Source of the DNA: JAKFWF01 sp031374115
GTDB lineage: Bacteria > Pseudomonadota > Alphaproteobacteria > Rhizobiales > Hyphomicrobiaceae
Direction of reading: 5' to 3'
Assembly (NCBI GenBank): GCA_031374115.1
Contig: JANMNO010000059.1
Location: forward strand, 22,879 to 86,878
Length of the DNA stretch: 64,000 bases
Position 1 is the stretch's first letter. Each line of letters opens with the position of its first letter. The notes beneath the pieces are model-generated. The model worked only from the letters and a program-made list of their open reading frames with translations. It did not search any database and was not told where the DNA came from. The translations under genes were made by a program, and so were the position numbers. This document shows, piece by piece, positions 51,469 through 60,742 of this stretch.

Positions 51469-52257
51469 ATGCAAGCCGCCGACGACCACATTCTCTACAG
51501 CGTGCGTGATGGCGTGGGGCACGTCACGCTCAATCGGCCCGCAAGCCGCAATGCGCTGACGTTTGAAATGTACGCGCGGCTGGCAGAGATCTGCAGCACA
51601 ATTCCAGACGATGGCTCGGTGCGCGCGCTCATCATCTCGGGCGCCGGCGAAAAGGCGTTCGCCGCTGGAACGGATATCTCGCTGTTCAAGGATTTCAAGT
51701 CGCCGGAGCAGGGCCTCGCCTATGAAAAGGCAGCGGATGTGAACTTTTCCGCGATCGAGGCTTGCCCGGTGCCGACGATCGCTGCGATCGCTGGTGCATG
51801 CACGGGCGGCGGCGCTGGGATCGCCGTATGCTGCGATTTGCGCCTTGCGACCGGCGATATGAAATACGGCTTCCCCATCGCGCGCACCCTTGGCAATTGT
51901 TTGTCCGCGGCAACGCTTGCCCGCTTGGTTTCAACCATTGGTGAGCCACGCGTGGTCGAATTGCTGTTTACAGCGCGTTTAATGCAAGCGGACGAAGCGT
52001 ATCGCATTGGGCTCGTTTCCGAAGTGCTCCCCGATCATGAGGCACTAATGATCCGCGCGAAAGCGTTGGCCGACCAAATCAAGGGGCAGGCGCCTTTGAC
52101 CATGTGGACGACCAAAACATTGCTGCGTCGAATGCGGCAACGCGAACATCAAATCGACGATACGGATCTTATCGCGAAGGTCTATACCAGCGCAGACTTC
52201 CGGGAGGGGTTGACAGCATTTCTTGCCAAGCGTCCGGCTCGTTGGACTGGGAAATAG
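51469..52257 (+). CDS. Enoyl-CoA hydratase/isomerase family protein
   Basis: The 262-residue crotonase-fold protein has HVTLNRPASRNALTFEMY, the oxyanion-hole region ALIISGAGEKAFAAGTDISL and CTGGGAGIAVCCDLRLATGD. The usual catalytic glutamates of enoyl-CoA hydratase (GG...E and ...P) are not obvious, so a specialised isomerase, hydrolase or hydratase is possible. The C-terminal helices include FREGLTAFLAKRPARWTGK. It converges on the following gene with one base between the stop codons. Confidence 0.9.
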   Translation: MQAADDHILYSVRDGVGHVTLNRPASRNALTFEMYARLAEICSTIPDDGSVRALIISGAGEKAFAAGTDISLFKDFKSPEQGLAYEKAADVNFSAIEACPVPTIAAIAGACTGGGAGIAVCCDLRLATGDMKYGFPIARTLGNCLSAATLARLVSTIGEPRVVELLFTARLMQADEAYRIGLVSEVLPDHEALMIRAKALADQIKGQAPLTMWTTKTLLRRMRQREHQIDDTDLIAKVYTSADFREGLTAFLAKRPARWTGK

Positions 52258-52258
52258 C

Positions 52259-52690
52259 TCAGGCGGACCGTGATTGACTGCCGGCGACAGCGAACAGACC
52301 GGTGTGCAAATCCATATCAATGAGCCGCCGTTGACAGTCGGTTTCGGCGAGAAGGTGCACGTGAACTTCGCTTGCACCCAGCTTAGCACCGCGCATGCGG
52401 ATCTCCGCAAGGTTGAGCGAGGCGGCTACGTTGGTGATGCGGCCGACGTGCAAAACCTTCCGGCGGCCGCCTTCGTCGCGACCCACCAAAACATAATTCG
52501 ATGCGGGCAACTCGGGGCATTCCAGTAGGCTATAGATGTGGTGCACATAACGATCGCCGCTTGCACCGCGCCAGAAGCAAAAGTCGGTCGCTTGCGTCGA
52601 TGATTCAACACCACTGGGCGCCAATGCGGCTCCAACGCTTGCCAGGCGCGAAATACGAAAATCCGACAGACTGACTACGGTTGCACTCAT
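52259..52690 (-). CDS. Hypothetical protein conserved in alphaproteobacteria
   Basis: From ATG 52690 the product has 143 residues with a basic N-terminus and a compact core: FCFWRGASGDRYVHHIYSLL, ASNYVLVGRDEGGRRKVL, SLNLAEIRMRGAKLGASEVH. The regular pattern and the strongly protein-like core argue that it is real; I know of similar uncharacterised alphaproteobacterial proteins but no function. A TTG at 52720 is an unlikely earlier start. Confidence 0.7.
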   Translation of the reverse strand: MSATVVSLSDFRISRLASVGAALAPSGVESSTQATDFCFWRGASGDRYVHHIYSLLECPELPASNYVLVGRDEGGRRKVLHVGRITNVAASLNLAEIRMRGAKLGASEVHVHLLAETDCQRRLIDMDLHTGLFAVAGSQSRSA

Positions 52691-52854
52691 GACACCAACA
52701 CTGGAACCAGTACTCCTCAAGCGAGGCGCGACTTGCAGCTAACGCTTTTGAGGCACATAAGGTTCAGAGTGTCTGTACTTTTCAGCTAAAATGTGACGTG
52801 AAGTGCGATTCGCGCACCCATCCTCACGCGTATGGTTAATACGTCGGTAACAGA

Positions 52855-54174
52855 TCAGCCCGCAAGCATCGGATCTTGCTCGACAGCGGGCTTAGGCTTG
52901 ATCGCTACACCCTCGACCGGCTTCACTCTGATCGCCGTCAGCTTGTTGCGACTCTTACGCAAAATTTCGAAGCGGAAGCCATGAAATGTGAACGCTTGTC
53001 CCGGTTCGGGGATCGTTTGCGCCTCATGAATGACTAAGCCGGCGACGGTGGTTGCCTCCGCATCGGGCAACTCCCATGCCATCTGCCGATTGAGATCGCG
53101 AATCGCAACCGTGCCGTCGACGTTGACCGAACCGTCCGCCTGCGGCCGTATCGCGGTATCCCCGGTATCATGCTCATCGGCGATCTGGCCGACAATCTCC
53201 TCGAGGATGTCTTCGAGTGTGATCAAGCCCTGCACTTCGCCGTATTCGTCGACGACGAGGGCAAGCTGCGCCTTGCGCTTGAGGAACTGGTTGAGCTGAA
53301 CCTTCACGCCCGTGGTGTCGGGCACGAACCACGGCTCAGTTGCGAAGCTCATGATGTCGAGCTTCGAGATGTCCCAGTTGGCCTTTGCGGCCGCGGCCAG
53401 CAAATCCTTCGTGTGCAGGATGCCGACGATATTCTCAGGTTCGTCCTTCCAAATTGGTACGCGCGAGTACTGGCTCTTCAAAACGTCGTCGATGATCTTA
53501 TGCGGCGGATCATCGGCATCGACGGTTTCCATTTTGGTGCGATGCACCATGATGTCGAGCACTTGCAGGTCGCGAAGATCGAGCACGCCGCCGAGCATGT
53601 TGGCATCGCCGCGCCCCATCGCGCCCTCCTTTTCGGAGAGTTCGATAGTACCGCGCAGTTCTTCGCGGGCCGCCAATATGTTCGACTTGTCGTCGGCTTT
53701 GTTAGGGGTCAGCTTTAGCAGCACTCTGACAATGATCTGGATCGCACCAGTAATGGGCGTAAGTACGAAAATGGTTGCATTCATGAAGGGGGCAACCGCC
53801 AACGCGGTGCGGTCAGGTGATGCCAGTGCGAACGTCTTCGGCAGAACCGCCGAAAAGATGACGATCAGAATCGTGACCACCGCGGTGGCATAAGCGACGC
53901 CTGCTGGGCCGAACAGAGAGAGACCGAGGCTCGTTGCCAGCGAGGCCGCCAGCACGTCGACCAGCGTGTTGCCGAGCAGCACCGCGCCGATCATCTTCTC
54001 GGGCTGGGATAGCAGCCGATTGACCAACGTTGCTTGCTTGTTGCCTTCCTGATCGAGTGCATGCATGCGCGCCCGTGATGCAGCCGTTAGTCCGGTTTCA
54101 CTCATGTTGAAGAAACCGGACAGCAGCAACATCACTATGATCGCAACGACAGTGAGGGCGATTTCTAAGGTCAT
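52855..54174 (-). CDS. CNNM/CorC-type membrane transporter with CBS pair (HlyC/CorC family)
   Basis: ATG 54174 with AAGGG gives a 439-residue protein: an N-terminal DUF21/CNNM membrane domain of about four helices (LTVVAIIVMLLLSGFFNMSE, SETGLTAASRARMHAL), a CBS pair (about 210-335; VDADDPPHKIIDDVLKSQYS) and a CorC_HlyC domain at the C-terminus (NVDGTVAIRDLNRQMAWELP). Such proteins act in magnesium or cobalt efflux or homeostasis. A frame open to 54267 extends beyond the first helix and is rejected. Confidence 0.9.
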   Translation of the reverse strand: MTLEIALTVVAIIVMLLLSGFFNMSETGLTAASRARMHALDQEGNKQATLVNRLLSQPEKMIGAVLLGNTLVDVLAASLATSLGLSLFGPAGVAYATAVVTILIVIFSAVLPKTFALASPDRTALAVAPFMNATIFVLTPITGAIQIIVRVLLKLTPNKADDKSNILAAREELRGTIELSEKEGAMGRGDANMLGGVLDLRDLQVLDIMVHRTKMETVDADDPPHKIIDDVLKSQYSRVPIWKDEPENIVGILHTKDLLAAAAKANWDISKLDIMSFATEPWFVPDTTGVKVQLNQFLKRKAQLALVVDEYGEVQGLITLEDILEEIVGQIADEHDTGDTAIRPQADGSVNVDGTVAIRDLNRQMAWELPDAEATTVAGLVIHEAQTIPEPGQAFTFHGFRFEILRKSRNKLTAIRVKPVEGVAIKPKPAVEQDPMLAG

Positions 54175-54355
54175 GATTGCGGCCCTTGCCACTTGATCGT
54201 GTCGGCACGGCACAAACGTGCCCGTGCGGCGTTCCTGCACGGCAGTATCAGGCTTCCCGCAGTGCACACAACCCTGTATTGAACCTCGATACTTCAGTCC
54301 AAATGGTCGCGCTGCCTGACATGCCGGGCGCTGCCGTTAAATACGCGAGGGTGCT

Positions 54356-55135
54356 ATGCAACTCAAAGGTAAAACCGCAATTGTCACCGGGTCGACATCC
54401 GGTATCGGTCTTGGTATCGCCCACGCCCTTGCCGCAGATGGCGCCAACATCGTCATCAATGGGCTTGGCACCGAAGCCGAAAACGCTGCGGCGATCCAAG
54501 CCGTCGCCGCGCACGGCACGCGCGTCGCATTCGACCCGGCCAACATGATGCGCAACAACCAGATCGCCGATATGGTGACCAAGTGCGAGAAGGATTTCGG
54601 CAGCGTCGATATCCTCGTGAATAACGCTGGCATACAGCATGTGGCACCGATCGAGGAGTTTCCGATCGAAAAATGGGACGCGATCATCGCGATCAACCTG
54701 ACGTCGGCGTTTCATGCCGTCCGCACCGCGCTGCCCGGCATGAAGGCGCGCAAGTTCGGCCGCATCATCAACATGTGCTCAGCGCATTCCCTCATCGCCT
54801 CGCCGTTCAAGGTTGCCTACGTTGCGGCCAAGCATGGACTTGCCGGCTTCACCAAGGTGGTGGCGCTTGAAACAGCGACATTCGGTATTACATCGAATGC
54901 GATTTCGCCTGGTTTTGTTTGGACGCCACTCGTTGAGAAACAGATCCCAGATCTCGCAAAGTCGAAGGGCATTACCGAGGAGGCGGCCAAGAAGGAGTTG
55001 CTCGCCAAGCAACCGAGCCAGCAATTCGTCACCATCGGGCAAGTCGCGGGCCTCGCACTATTCCTGGCCGGCCCGGGCGCCGCATCCATTACCGGCGCCA
55101 ACTACTCGATCGATGGCGGCTGGACCGCGGAGTAG
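54356..55135 (+). CDS. bdhA: 3-hydroxybutyrate dehydrogenase
   Basis: The 259-residue short-chain dehydrogenase has TGSTSGIG at residues 11-18, NNAG at 89-92 and the catalytic tetrad Asn 114, Ser 142, Tyr 155, Lys 159 (CSAHSLIASPFKVAYVAAKH). The segments VASPFK-like and GFVWTPLVEKQI are characteristic of BdhA. It interconverts 3-hydroxybutyrate and acetoacetate with NAD. The patatin gene 38 bases downstream is a frequent partner and suggests polyhydroxybutyrate or ketone-body use. Confidence 0.93.
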   Translation: MQLKGKTAIVTGSTSGIGLGIAHALAADGANIVINGLGTEAENAAAIQAVAAHGTRVAFDPANMMRNNQIADMVTKCEKDFGSVDILVNNAGIQHVAPIEEFPIEKWDAIIAINLTSAFHAVRTALPGMKARKFGRIINMCSAHSLIASPFKVAYVAAKHGLAGFTKVVALETATFGITSNAISPGFVWTPLVEKQIPDLAKSKGITEEAAKKELLAKQPSQQFVTIGQVAGLALFLAGPGAASITGANYSIDGGWTAE

Positions 55136-55173
55136 GTCATCCCTTCCATCTCGCAGCAAAGGAACACCCGCCG

Positions 55174-56190
55174 ATGATAAAGATCAACGTCGCGCTGCAG
55201 GGTGGAGGAAGCCACGGCGCCTATACCTGGGGGGTACTCGACCGGCTCCTGTCCGATGAGCGCATCGAGATCGAGGCCGTCTCGGGCACCAGTGCTGGCG
55301 CGATGAATGCCGTCGTCATGGCTGAGGGGCTGGTCGAGGGCGGCCGCGATAAAGCTCGTGAACAACTGCGGGATTTTTGGCACCGTGTCGGCTATCGCGT
55401 TCCAACTTCGGCATCCCAAGGCTGGGGCAATGATTGGACCGCGGCGTGGGAGAAGGCTTGGGGCTTCGATAAGGAGGCGGCCGCTTCGGTGGCAGGCTGG
55501 TGGTCGCAGTTTGCCTCGCCCTATCAGTTCAACCCGCTCAACATCAACCCGTTACGCGATATTCTGCTGAGCGAGGTCGATTTCGACCGGGTCCGCAGTT
55601 GCAAGAAGATGAAGCTTTATATTTCCGCAACCAATGTTCGCACCGGGCAAATCAAAGTCTTCTCCGGCAACGAGGTGACGGCCGACGCGGTATTGGCCTC
55701 GGCTTGCTTGCCGACGGTTTTTCAGGCGGTCGAAATCGGCGACGAAGCGTATTGGGATGGCGGTTACATGGGCAACCCGGCGATCGAGCCTTTCTTCAAT
55801 TCCTGCGCTTCGGTCGACGTGCTCCTGGTGCAGATCAATCCGCTGCGGCGGGACGAGGTGCCCCGTGATCCTCAAACGATCGCCAACCGTGTGAACGAAA
55901 TCTCATTCAATGCGCCCCTCCTGCGCGAGTTGAGACACGTCGAGTTCATCAATAATTGTTTGCGGCGCGGCGACCTCAAAGGCAGCGGCTACAAAGAATT
56001 CTTTTTGCATAGGGTCGGCGGCGGCGCCGATTTAGCGGCCTACCCCGCATCGACGAAGCTCGACGGCGATCTGGTCCAGATCGATGCGCTTCACGATTTG
56101 GGCTTCGCCGCCATGGAAGCGTGGCTCGAGAAGAACTTCGATTGTCTCGGTCGCGTGTCGACGATGCCACTCGAGATCGTTCGCGCCTGA
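55174..56190 (+). CDS. Patatin-like phospholipase/esterase
   Basis: The 338-residue protein begins with a patatin oxyanion loop (LQGGGSHGAYTWG, residues 9-20) and has nucleophile motif SGTSAGAM with Ser 40 and the catalytic Asp in WDGGYMGNP near residue 195. Patatins hydrolyse acyl lipids. The closely spaced bdhA gene upstream and the AAAGGA ribosome-binding site indicate an operon; members of this branch are often found beside PHB genes. The substrate is not defined. Confidence 0.92.
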   Translation: MIKINVALQGGGSHGAYTWGVLDRLLSDERIEIEAVSGTSAGAMNAVVMAEGLVEGGRDKAREQLRDFWHRVGYRVPTSASQGWGNDWTAAWEKAWGFDKEAAASVAGWWSQFASPYQFNPLNINPLRDILLSEVDFDRVRSCKKMKLYISATNVRTGQIKVFSGNEVTADAVLASACLPTVFQAVEIGDEAYWDGGYMGNPAIEPFFNSCASVDVLLVQINPLRRDEVPRDPQTIANRVNEISFNAPLLRELRHVEFINNCLRRGDLKGSGYKEFFLHRVGGGADLAAYPASTKLDGDLVQIDALHDLGFAAMEAWLEKNFDCLGRVSTMPLEIVRA

Positions 56191-56325
56191 GGGCAGGGTT
56201 AAACAACGTGCCGACACGGCGCAAGGGCACGTCGAACGCTGGCACGAGCGAGCAACGACTGCCGCCGCCTTGATCTGCGCGTACCGCGTCACGATTTGAG
56301 TTGTGGCCTCGCGGCACGCAGCCAC

Positions 56326-57201
56326 CTAGCTGGCCAGCAACACCTTCCGAGCCCTCGTCGTTAGTTTGAGCCGCTGCTGTTTCAGACGCTTTCCGGTGGC
56401 GGCGCGTTCGGGCTCTGGCAGGATATCGAGGCTCGGCCACCGTCCGGTCAACAGCGTGCGTGCGTAACCGTTGGCGTGGCCCGATCGACGCAGCCCTGCT
56501 GCGGCATACTGATGATCATACGCGAGGTGTCGCGTCTCGAACAGCAAGCCGTCGGCGGTCGAAGATATGAGGCCATACCAAACTGTTGTAGCGCCGTCGT
56601 TGGCCGGCATGCCAATGACGCCCGGATTAAACCACAGCCCGTTCCCGACTTTGCTGACGAACGGCAGCCCTGAATGTCCGGCGATCACGATATCGGCGCC
56701 CGCCGCTTTATGTTCCGCCGCCAACTGATCGGTATCGGATGCAAAGATGAATTTGTTAGTCTGGGCCACGCCGCCGTGAATGACGAGAAAAGAAACGCCA
56801 GCGTATGTGAACCGCAGCGTGTCCGGGAGCAGCTTCATCCAGTTGCGGCTTGAATCAGAAATGCGCGCGCTGGCAAACGGATACCAGCCCTTCGCCAAAA
56901 GATCGCAAGCGCTTCCTTCTGCGAAACCGCATCCACAATCGGCGCCACCGGCGGCCAGTTGGTGCTCGCAGTTGCCGGCAATGACACGGATTCCCCAGTC
57001 GCGGATGAGGGCGACGGTTTGCTCAGGCTCGGCGCAATAGGCAACCACATCGCCGGTACAAATGACGCGCTCGGGCGGAATGCCAAGACCGTTCGCCGCA
57101 ACCTGCATCGCTCGGGTCGCACCAAAGTTTGAATATGGTCCACCGAAGACGAGCAAAGGTTCGTTGCCGGCGTTCAATAAACTGTCGAAATTGGTCATCA
57201 T
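56326..57201 (-). CDS. Metallophosphoesterase-fold protein with altered first metal motif
   Basis: The 291-residue protein keeps calcineurin-like phosphoesterase blocks: ERVICTGDVVAYCAEPEQTV (GDxx), IRVIAGNCEHQLAA (GNxE), FLVIHGG and DIVIAGHSGLPF (GHxxP-like), with FNPGVIGMP. The first motif, usually D-x-H, is replaced by VFGGPYSNFGAT, so the two ligands expected there are missing. A group with GGPYSN at this place exists, so it may be a functional branch with another metal geometry. ATG codons at 57201 and 57198 are equivalent starts. Confidence 0.85.
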   Translation of the reverse strand: MMTNFDSLLNAGNEPLLVFGGPYSNFGATRAMQVAANGLGIPPERVICTGDVVAYCAEPEQTVALIRDWGIRVIAGNCEHQLAAGGADCGCGFAEGSACDLLAKGWYPFASARISDSSRNWMKLLPDTLRFTYAGVSFLVIHGGVAQTNKFIFASDTDQLAAEHKAAGADIVIAGHSGLPFVSKVGNGLWFNPGVIGMPANDGATTVWYGLISSTADGLLFETRHLAYDHQYAAAGLRRSGHANGYARTLLTGRWPSLDILPEPERAATGKRLKQQRLKLTTRARKVLLAS

Positions 57202-57203
57202 GT

Positions 57204-57220
57204 AATTCGCCTAGCGAATT
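57204..57220. repeat. Perfect inverted repeat before the phosphoesterase start
   Basis: AATTCGC (57204-57210) and GCGAATT (57214-57220) flank CTA and end two bases before the start codon, covering the region where a ribosome-binding site would be. It could be an operator or an RNA hairpin controlling translation. Confidence 0.45.
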
Positions 57221-57257
57221 CGTCGCGGCATGCCAACTCACAGCCTGGTGACTGCGT

Positions 57258-58964
57258 TCATGTGACCGGTAAATCCCACTCGGCAAACAGCTGCTTGATC
57301 AGTTTTTCGGTGCGCGCTTCGATTATCTTTGGCGTCCATTTCGTGCGGGAAACCGCCTCGATCGACAATCCAAAGCCCGAGAATTTCAAGATCTCGCGTT
57401 TGACCGGCCAGTCGTTGGTATCGGCCTTTCGATTTTGTGGACCGGTCAGCAGAGCAAGGTTACCGAGACGGTCTGTAAAAGCATCGACTGCGGCTTCGGT
57501 CGTGAAATCGTTGATCCACTTGCGATTGGCGGGCGGGTTGCGCGGCAGGATATGCTCGATCGATACCTTCACGCCATCGATCGGCCCTGGATCTTGGCCG
57601 AGCTGGAAGCACAAGCGGCGCAATATTCTGTTGCACATGTGCTTGTAGTAGAAGGTGCGGCTTCGCAAAATCTTCAACGCAGCGTCAAGGGTGGCAGGGG
57701 AGATCGACAGTTCGGGCCAGCTGGTGATTGAGCCGTTCCGTCGCACCGCCGACGTCAGCCGCATAAACCGGTTTTCCTGTTCGTTGGGATCGGTTCCGGC
57801 TAGGCGCAACGTCCAGGCGAGCCGGTCGAGACGGGCAAAAAATTGCTCCGTCTCCGGATGCTGGTCGCCTCTTGTCGTGAGCCAGACGAGCGCGGGCGCG
57901 ACCCAATGCCGATGGTCGAGCCAATTCAACACGTCGAGGTGACGGCCAATTGCGCCCGCGAGCAATCCCGTTCCGATCTGCTGCGCGTCGATCCGGCGCA
58001 GTGCGTCGACGTTGGGCTGCAGGACGTTCGTCATGAACCCAAGCCCATCGCGGTCGAGAGCGTACAATTGCTGCAGGTCGGCTTCGACGGGTTTGGTCGA
58101 TCGCCTCTCGAGCTTGGCGGTGCGTAGATGGCACATCAGCTCGCTCATGCGCTCGCTGCCGACGCGACCCTGCGCGATCTCCCAAATCCGGCCGGCGGGC
58201 TCTTGCTCCGCAATCGGCATCGCATAGATCAGGGCGATTTTAGCAAGCTCGCTGTTGTCATGCGGAAGTCGCGTCGACTGCTCGATGCCGAGTATCGACC
58301 AGGCTTCGTCCTCGTCATCGACGTTGACCACAATGACGTGGCAACCCGTCAACAGAAATTCGGTCAGTCGGGATCGTCTCGCCGGCGAAAAGTCCTCGCC
58401 GGCGAGAAGCGCCTGCAGCTTGTCGCGATTGGCGATGAGAGTGCGCTCTGTCTGCGTCAAGCTGCCCAGATTATCCGGCGGTTCGCGCAGCGTTGCGCCC
58501 GGCAGTTGCACGTATCGCTCGAAAAAGGCCGCCATCTGCGGTTGGGTCTGCAGGCGCCAACGGATCTGCGTCTCATCTGCTGGGATGTCGGGCTGATGGT
58601 CCGCCCCGATGCGCAGCAACCCATCCAGCCGGCGCCGGATGTGCCGTCGCTCGTCGTTGGTCAAAGTGTCGTCGGATGCAGCGATGTCACGAAGGAGTGC
58701 AAACAACATCGCCAGCGTGATCGCGCGCTGATGACCATCGATGATCGCCAATGTCGTCGACGTTGACGGCCCGGCGAGATAAATATGGCCCAGGCTATAG
58801 CGCGGCTTCGGGCTCTCCATGGCGCCAAGAATATCTGATAGAAACCGCGAAACGTTGTCTTCGCGCCATGCGTAGGCGCGCTGAAACCAAGGCAGATGCA
58901 ATGCCCACTTTTGTTGGAAAAAGGTCTCGACGGTGCAAACCGAAACGCGCACGAAATCATCCAT
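57258..58964 (-). CDS. DUF262-DUF1524 protein (GmrSD-like, possible nuclease)
   Basis: The 568-residue protein has an N-terminal DUF262 domain (PWFQRAYAWREDNVSRFLSD near residues 25-44; AIIDGHQRAITLAMLFALL near 73-91, corresponding to the DGQQR NTPase motif) and a C-terminal DUF1524 HNH-type region (VSIEHILPRNPPANRKWIND; RLGNLALLTGPQNRKADTND, about 470-530). In the GmrSD type IV restriction enzyme these two domains handle NTP and cut modified DNA; related proteins appear in antiphage systems. Here both are in one chain. It is a standalone gene, with no methylase or toxin-antitoxin partner adjacent. Confidence 0.85.
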   Translation of the reverse strand: MDDFVRVSVCTVETFFQQKWALHLPWFQRAYAWREDNVSRFLSDILGAMESPKPRYSLGHIYLAGPSTSTTLAIIDGHQRAITLAMLFALLRDIAASDDTLTNDERRHIRRRLDGLLRIGADHQPDIPADETQIRWRLQTQPQMAAFFERYVQLPGATLREPPDNLGSLTQTERTLIANRDKLQALLAGEDFSPARRSRLTEFLLTGCHVIVVNVDDEDEAWSILGIEQSTRLPHDNSELAKIALIYAMPIAEQEPAGRIWEIAQGRVGSERMSELMCHLRTAKLERRSTKPVEADLQQLYALDRDGLGFMTNVLQPNVDALRRIDAQQIGTGLLAGAIGRHLDVLNWLDHRHWVAPALVWLTTRGDQHPETEQFFARLDRLAWTLRLAGTDPNEQENRFMRLTSAVRRNGSITSWPELSISPATLDAALKILRSRTFYYKHMCNRILRRLCFQLGQDPGPIDGVKVSIEHILPRNPPANRKWINDFTTEAAVDAFTDRLGNLALLTGPQNRKADTNDWPVKREILKFSGFGLSIEAVSRTKWTPKIIEARTEKLIKQLFAEWDLPVT

Positions 58965-59283
58965 TCAAGCCCAACTCCGGCCCACAAAGAGAAAGACGCG
59001 CCGGTCGCGCGAAGCCGATAAAAACTGAGACCTAAATTCGAACGCTGATGGTCGATTTAAGTTCATCGCCATCAACTCCCACGTCGATCAAATATTTTGC
59101 CGCTATCGTGTTTAAAGTTGGTGTCTAGCACCCGCGATCATGAGGGTGGAAGTGACTGAAAGCAACAGTTCGGTGACATACGATGTTCACGTTGTGATAA
59201 AGCTGTCGTGTCATCAAGCACAACGACCGATCGCAGTTTGATCGCGGCCATGTAGGCTAACTTTGGCGACTGGATCAATGCCA
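58965..59283. other. Intergenic region without a convincing gene (319 bases)
   Basis: The spacer between the divergent DUF262 gene and the DUF952 gene is less GC-rich than its surroundings. It contains an inverted repeat CGTTGTG (59190-59196) / CACAACG (59219-59225) about 60 bases before the DUF952 start. I see no RNA gene or open frame with a good start. Confidence 0.4.
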
Positions 59284-59652
59284 ATGCGTGAACTCGGGAC
59301 GATTGTTTTGGTATACAAAATACTGACCCAATCGCAGTGGCGCGATGCGTTGGCTGTAGGCTCTTTCGCGGGCTCCCCGGACGACATGCGCGATGGCTTT
59401 ATACATCTGTCGACTGGACCTCAATTGAGCGAAACCGCTCGCCGTTATTTTTCCAACCAGCCCGATCTCGTATTGCTGGCCTTTGAGCACAGAGGGTTTG
59501 GCGATGCTCTGCGCTGGGAACCATCGCGCGGTGGCGCACTTTTTCCGCACCTGTACGCGCCGCTGCCAGCGGCAAATGCACTATGGGTTCGCCCTCTACC
59601 GCTCGATGATGGCGGTGTGCCTGTTCTACCCGAGGGGGTCATTCGATGCTGA
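59284..59652 (+). CDS. DUF952 family protein
   Basis: ATG 59284 gives a 122-residue protein with the DUF952 signature: VYKILTQSQWRDALAVGSFA, DMRDGFIHLSTGPQL and LVLLAFEHRGFGDALRWEPS, then FPHLYAPLPAANALWVRPLP. The function is unknown. ATG 59278 and TTG 59263 are alternative starts. It overlaps pyrD by seven bases, an arrangement that recurs in alphaproteobacteria. Confidence 0.85.
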   Translation: MRELGTIVLVYKILTQSQWRDALAVGSFAGSPDDMRDGFIHLSTGPQLSETARRYFSNQPDLVLLAFEHRGFGDALRWEPSRGGALFPHLYAPLPAANALWVRPLPLDDGGVPVLPEGVIRC

Positions 59653-60740
59653 CGACGATGTTTCACTTGGCGCGGCCGATGCTGTTCGCGCTAGCGCCCG
59701 AACAGGCGCATGAAGTGACGCTGAAGGCGCTTGAAGCCGGTGTCTATCCGCGCGACACCCAAGCATCCGATCCGCGCCTTGCCGTTAAGTTGGCAGGTCT
59801 AGATTTTGCCAATCCGGTTGGCATTGCAGCTGGCTTCGACAAAGATGCGCGCGCGCCTGACGCGGTGCTGGGCCTAGGCTGCGGGTTTGCCGAGATTGGC
59901 ACGGTGACGCCGCTCGCGCAGCTTGGCAATCCTGCGCCACGCGTATTCCGCCTGGTCGAGCAGAACGGATTGATCAACCGGCTCGGCTTCAACAACGGCG
60001 GCCATGCAGCGGCGCTGGCACGGCTACAGCGAAGGGCCAAGCGCGGGATTGTCGGCGTCAACATCGGCGCCAACAAGGACAGCCGCGATCGCGCCGCCGA
60101 CTATGTGGCAGGTCTCGAGGCCTTCTGGGGTGTCGCCAGCTACTTCATGGTCAACATATCGTCGCCCAATACGCCGGGCTTGCGCGACCTGCAGGCTCCG
60201 GCCGCGTTGGACGAACTGCTCGGCCGCGTGATGGCGGTACGGGAAACGAAGGCCGCCAGCGGCGCTTCGAGCCGGCCGGTCTTCGTCAAGATCGCCCCCG
60301 ATGTCGCCGAGGCTGATCTGCCGGCCATCATCGCTCGTTTGCAAGCCAACGGTGTCGATGCGATCGCGGTTTCGAACACGACCCTTGCTCGACCGGGCTT
60401 GTCGGCCGTCGCCTCAGCGAAGGAAGCCGGTGGCTTATCCGGCCGGCCGTTGTTCCACAGATCGACCGTGATGCTTGCCCGTGTTCACCAACTGACCGGC
60501 GGACGCATTCCGCTGATCGGTATCGGTGGCATCGACAGTCCTGGCAGCGCGCTTGCAAAAATCGAGGCCGGTGCCAGTTTGTTGCAGCTTTATACCGGAC
60601 TGATCTACGAAGGCCCGGGGCTAATCCCACGCATCAAGCAGCATCTTGCCGACTCGGTAAGGCTTGCCCGTGCGAGCTCGATCATGACACTGACCGGATC
60701 GCAATCCGCAATGTGGGCCGCCAAGCCCCTCGAAGGTTGA
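59646..60740 (+). CDS. pyrD: Dihydroorotate dehydrogenase (quinone), class 2
   Basis: The 364-residue enzyme shows the class 2 pattern: an N-terminal amphipathic membrane-association segment, FMN block ANPVGIAAGFDKDARAPDAV, EIGTVTPLAQLGNPAPRVFR, catalytic serine region NISSPNTPGLRDLQ near residues 170-183 and the phosphate loop GIGGIDSPGSALAKIEAGAS. It oxidises dihydroorotate to orotate at the inner membrane, passing electrons to quinone. It overlaps the DUF952 gene by seven bases and converges on rlmB with two bases between the genes. Confidence 0.96.
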   Translation: MLTTMFHLARPMLFALAPEQAHEVTLKALEAGVYPRDTQASDPRLAVKLAGLDFANPVGIAAGFDKDARAPDAVLGLGCGFAEIGTVTPLAQLGNPAPRVFRLVEQNGLINRLGFNNGGHAAALARLQRRAKRGIVGVNIGANKDSRDRAADYVAGLEAFWGVASYFMVNISSPNTPGLRDLQAPAALDELLGRVMAVRETKAASGASSRPVFVKIAPDVAEADLPAIIARLQANGVDAIAVSNTTLARPGLSAVASAKEAGGLSGRPLFHRSTVMLARVHQLTGGRIPLIGIGGIDSPGSALAKIEAGASLLQLYTGLIYEGPGLIPRIKQHLADSVRLARASSIMTLTGSQSAMWAAKPLEG

Positions 60741-60742
60741 GT

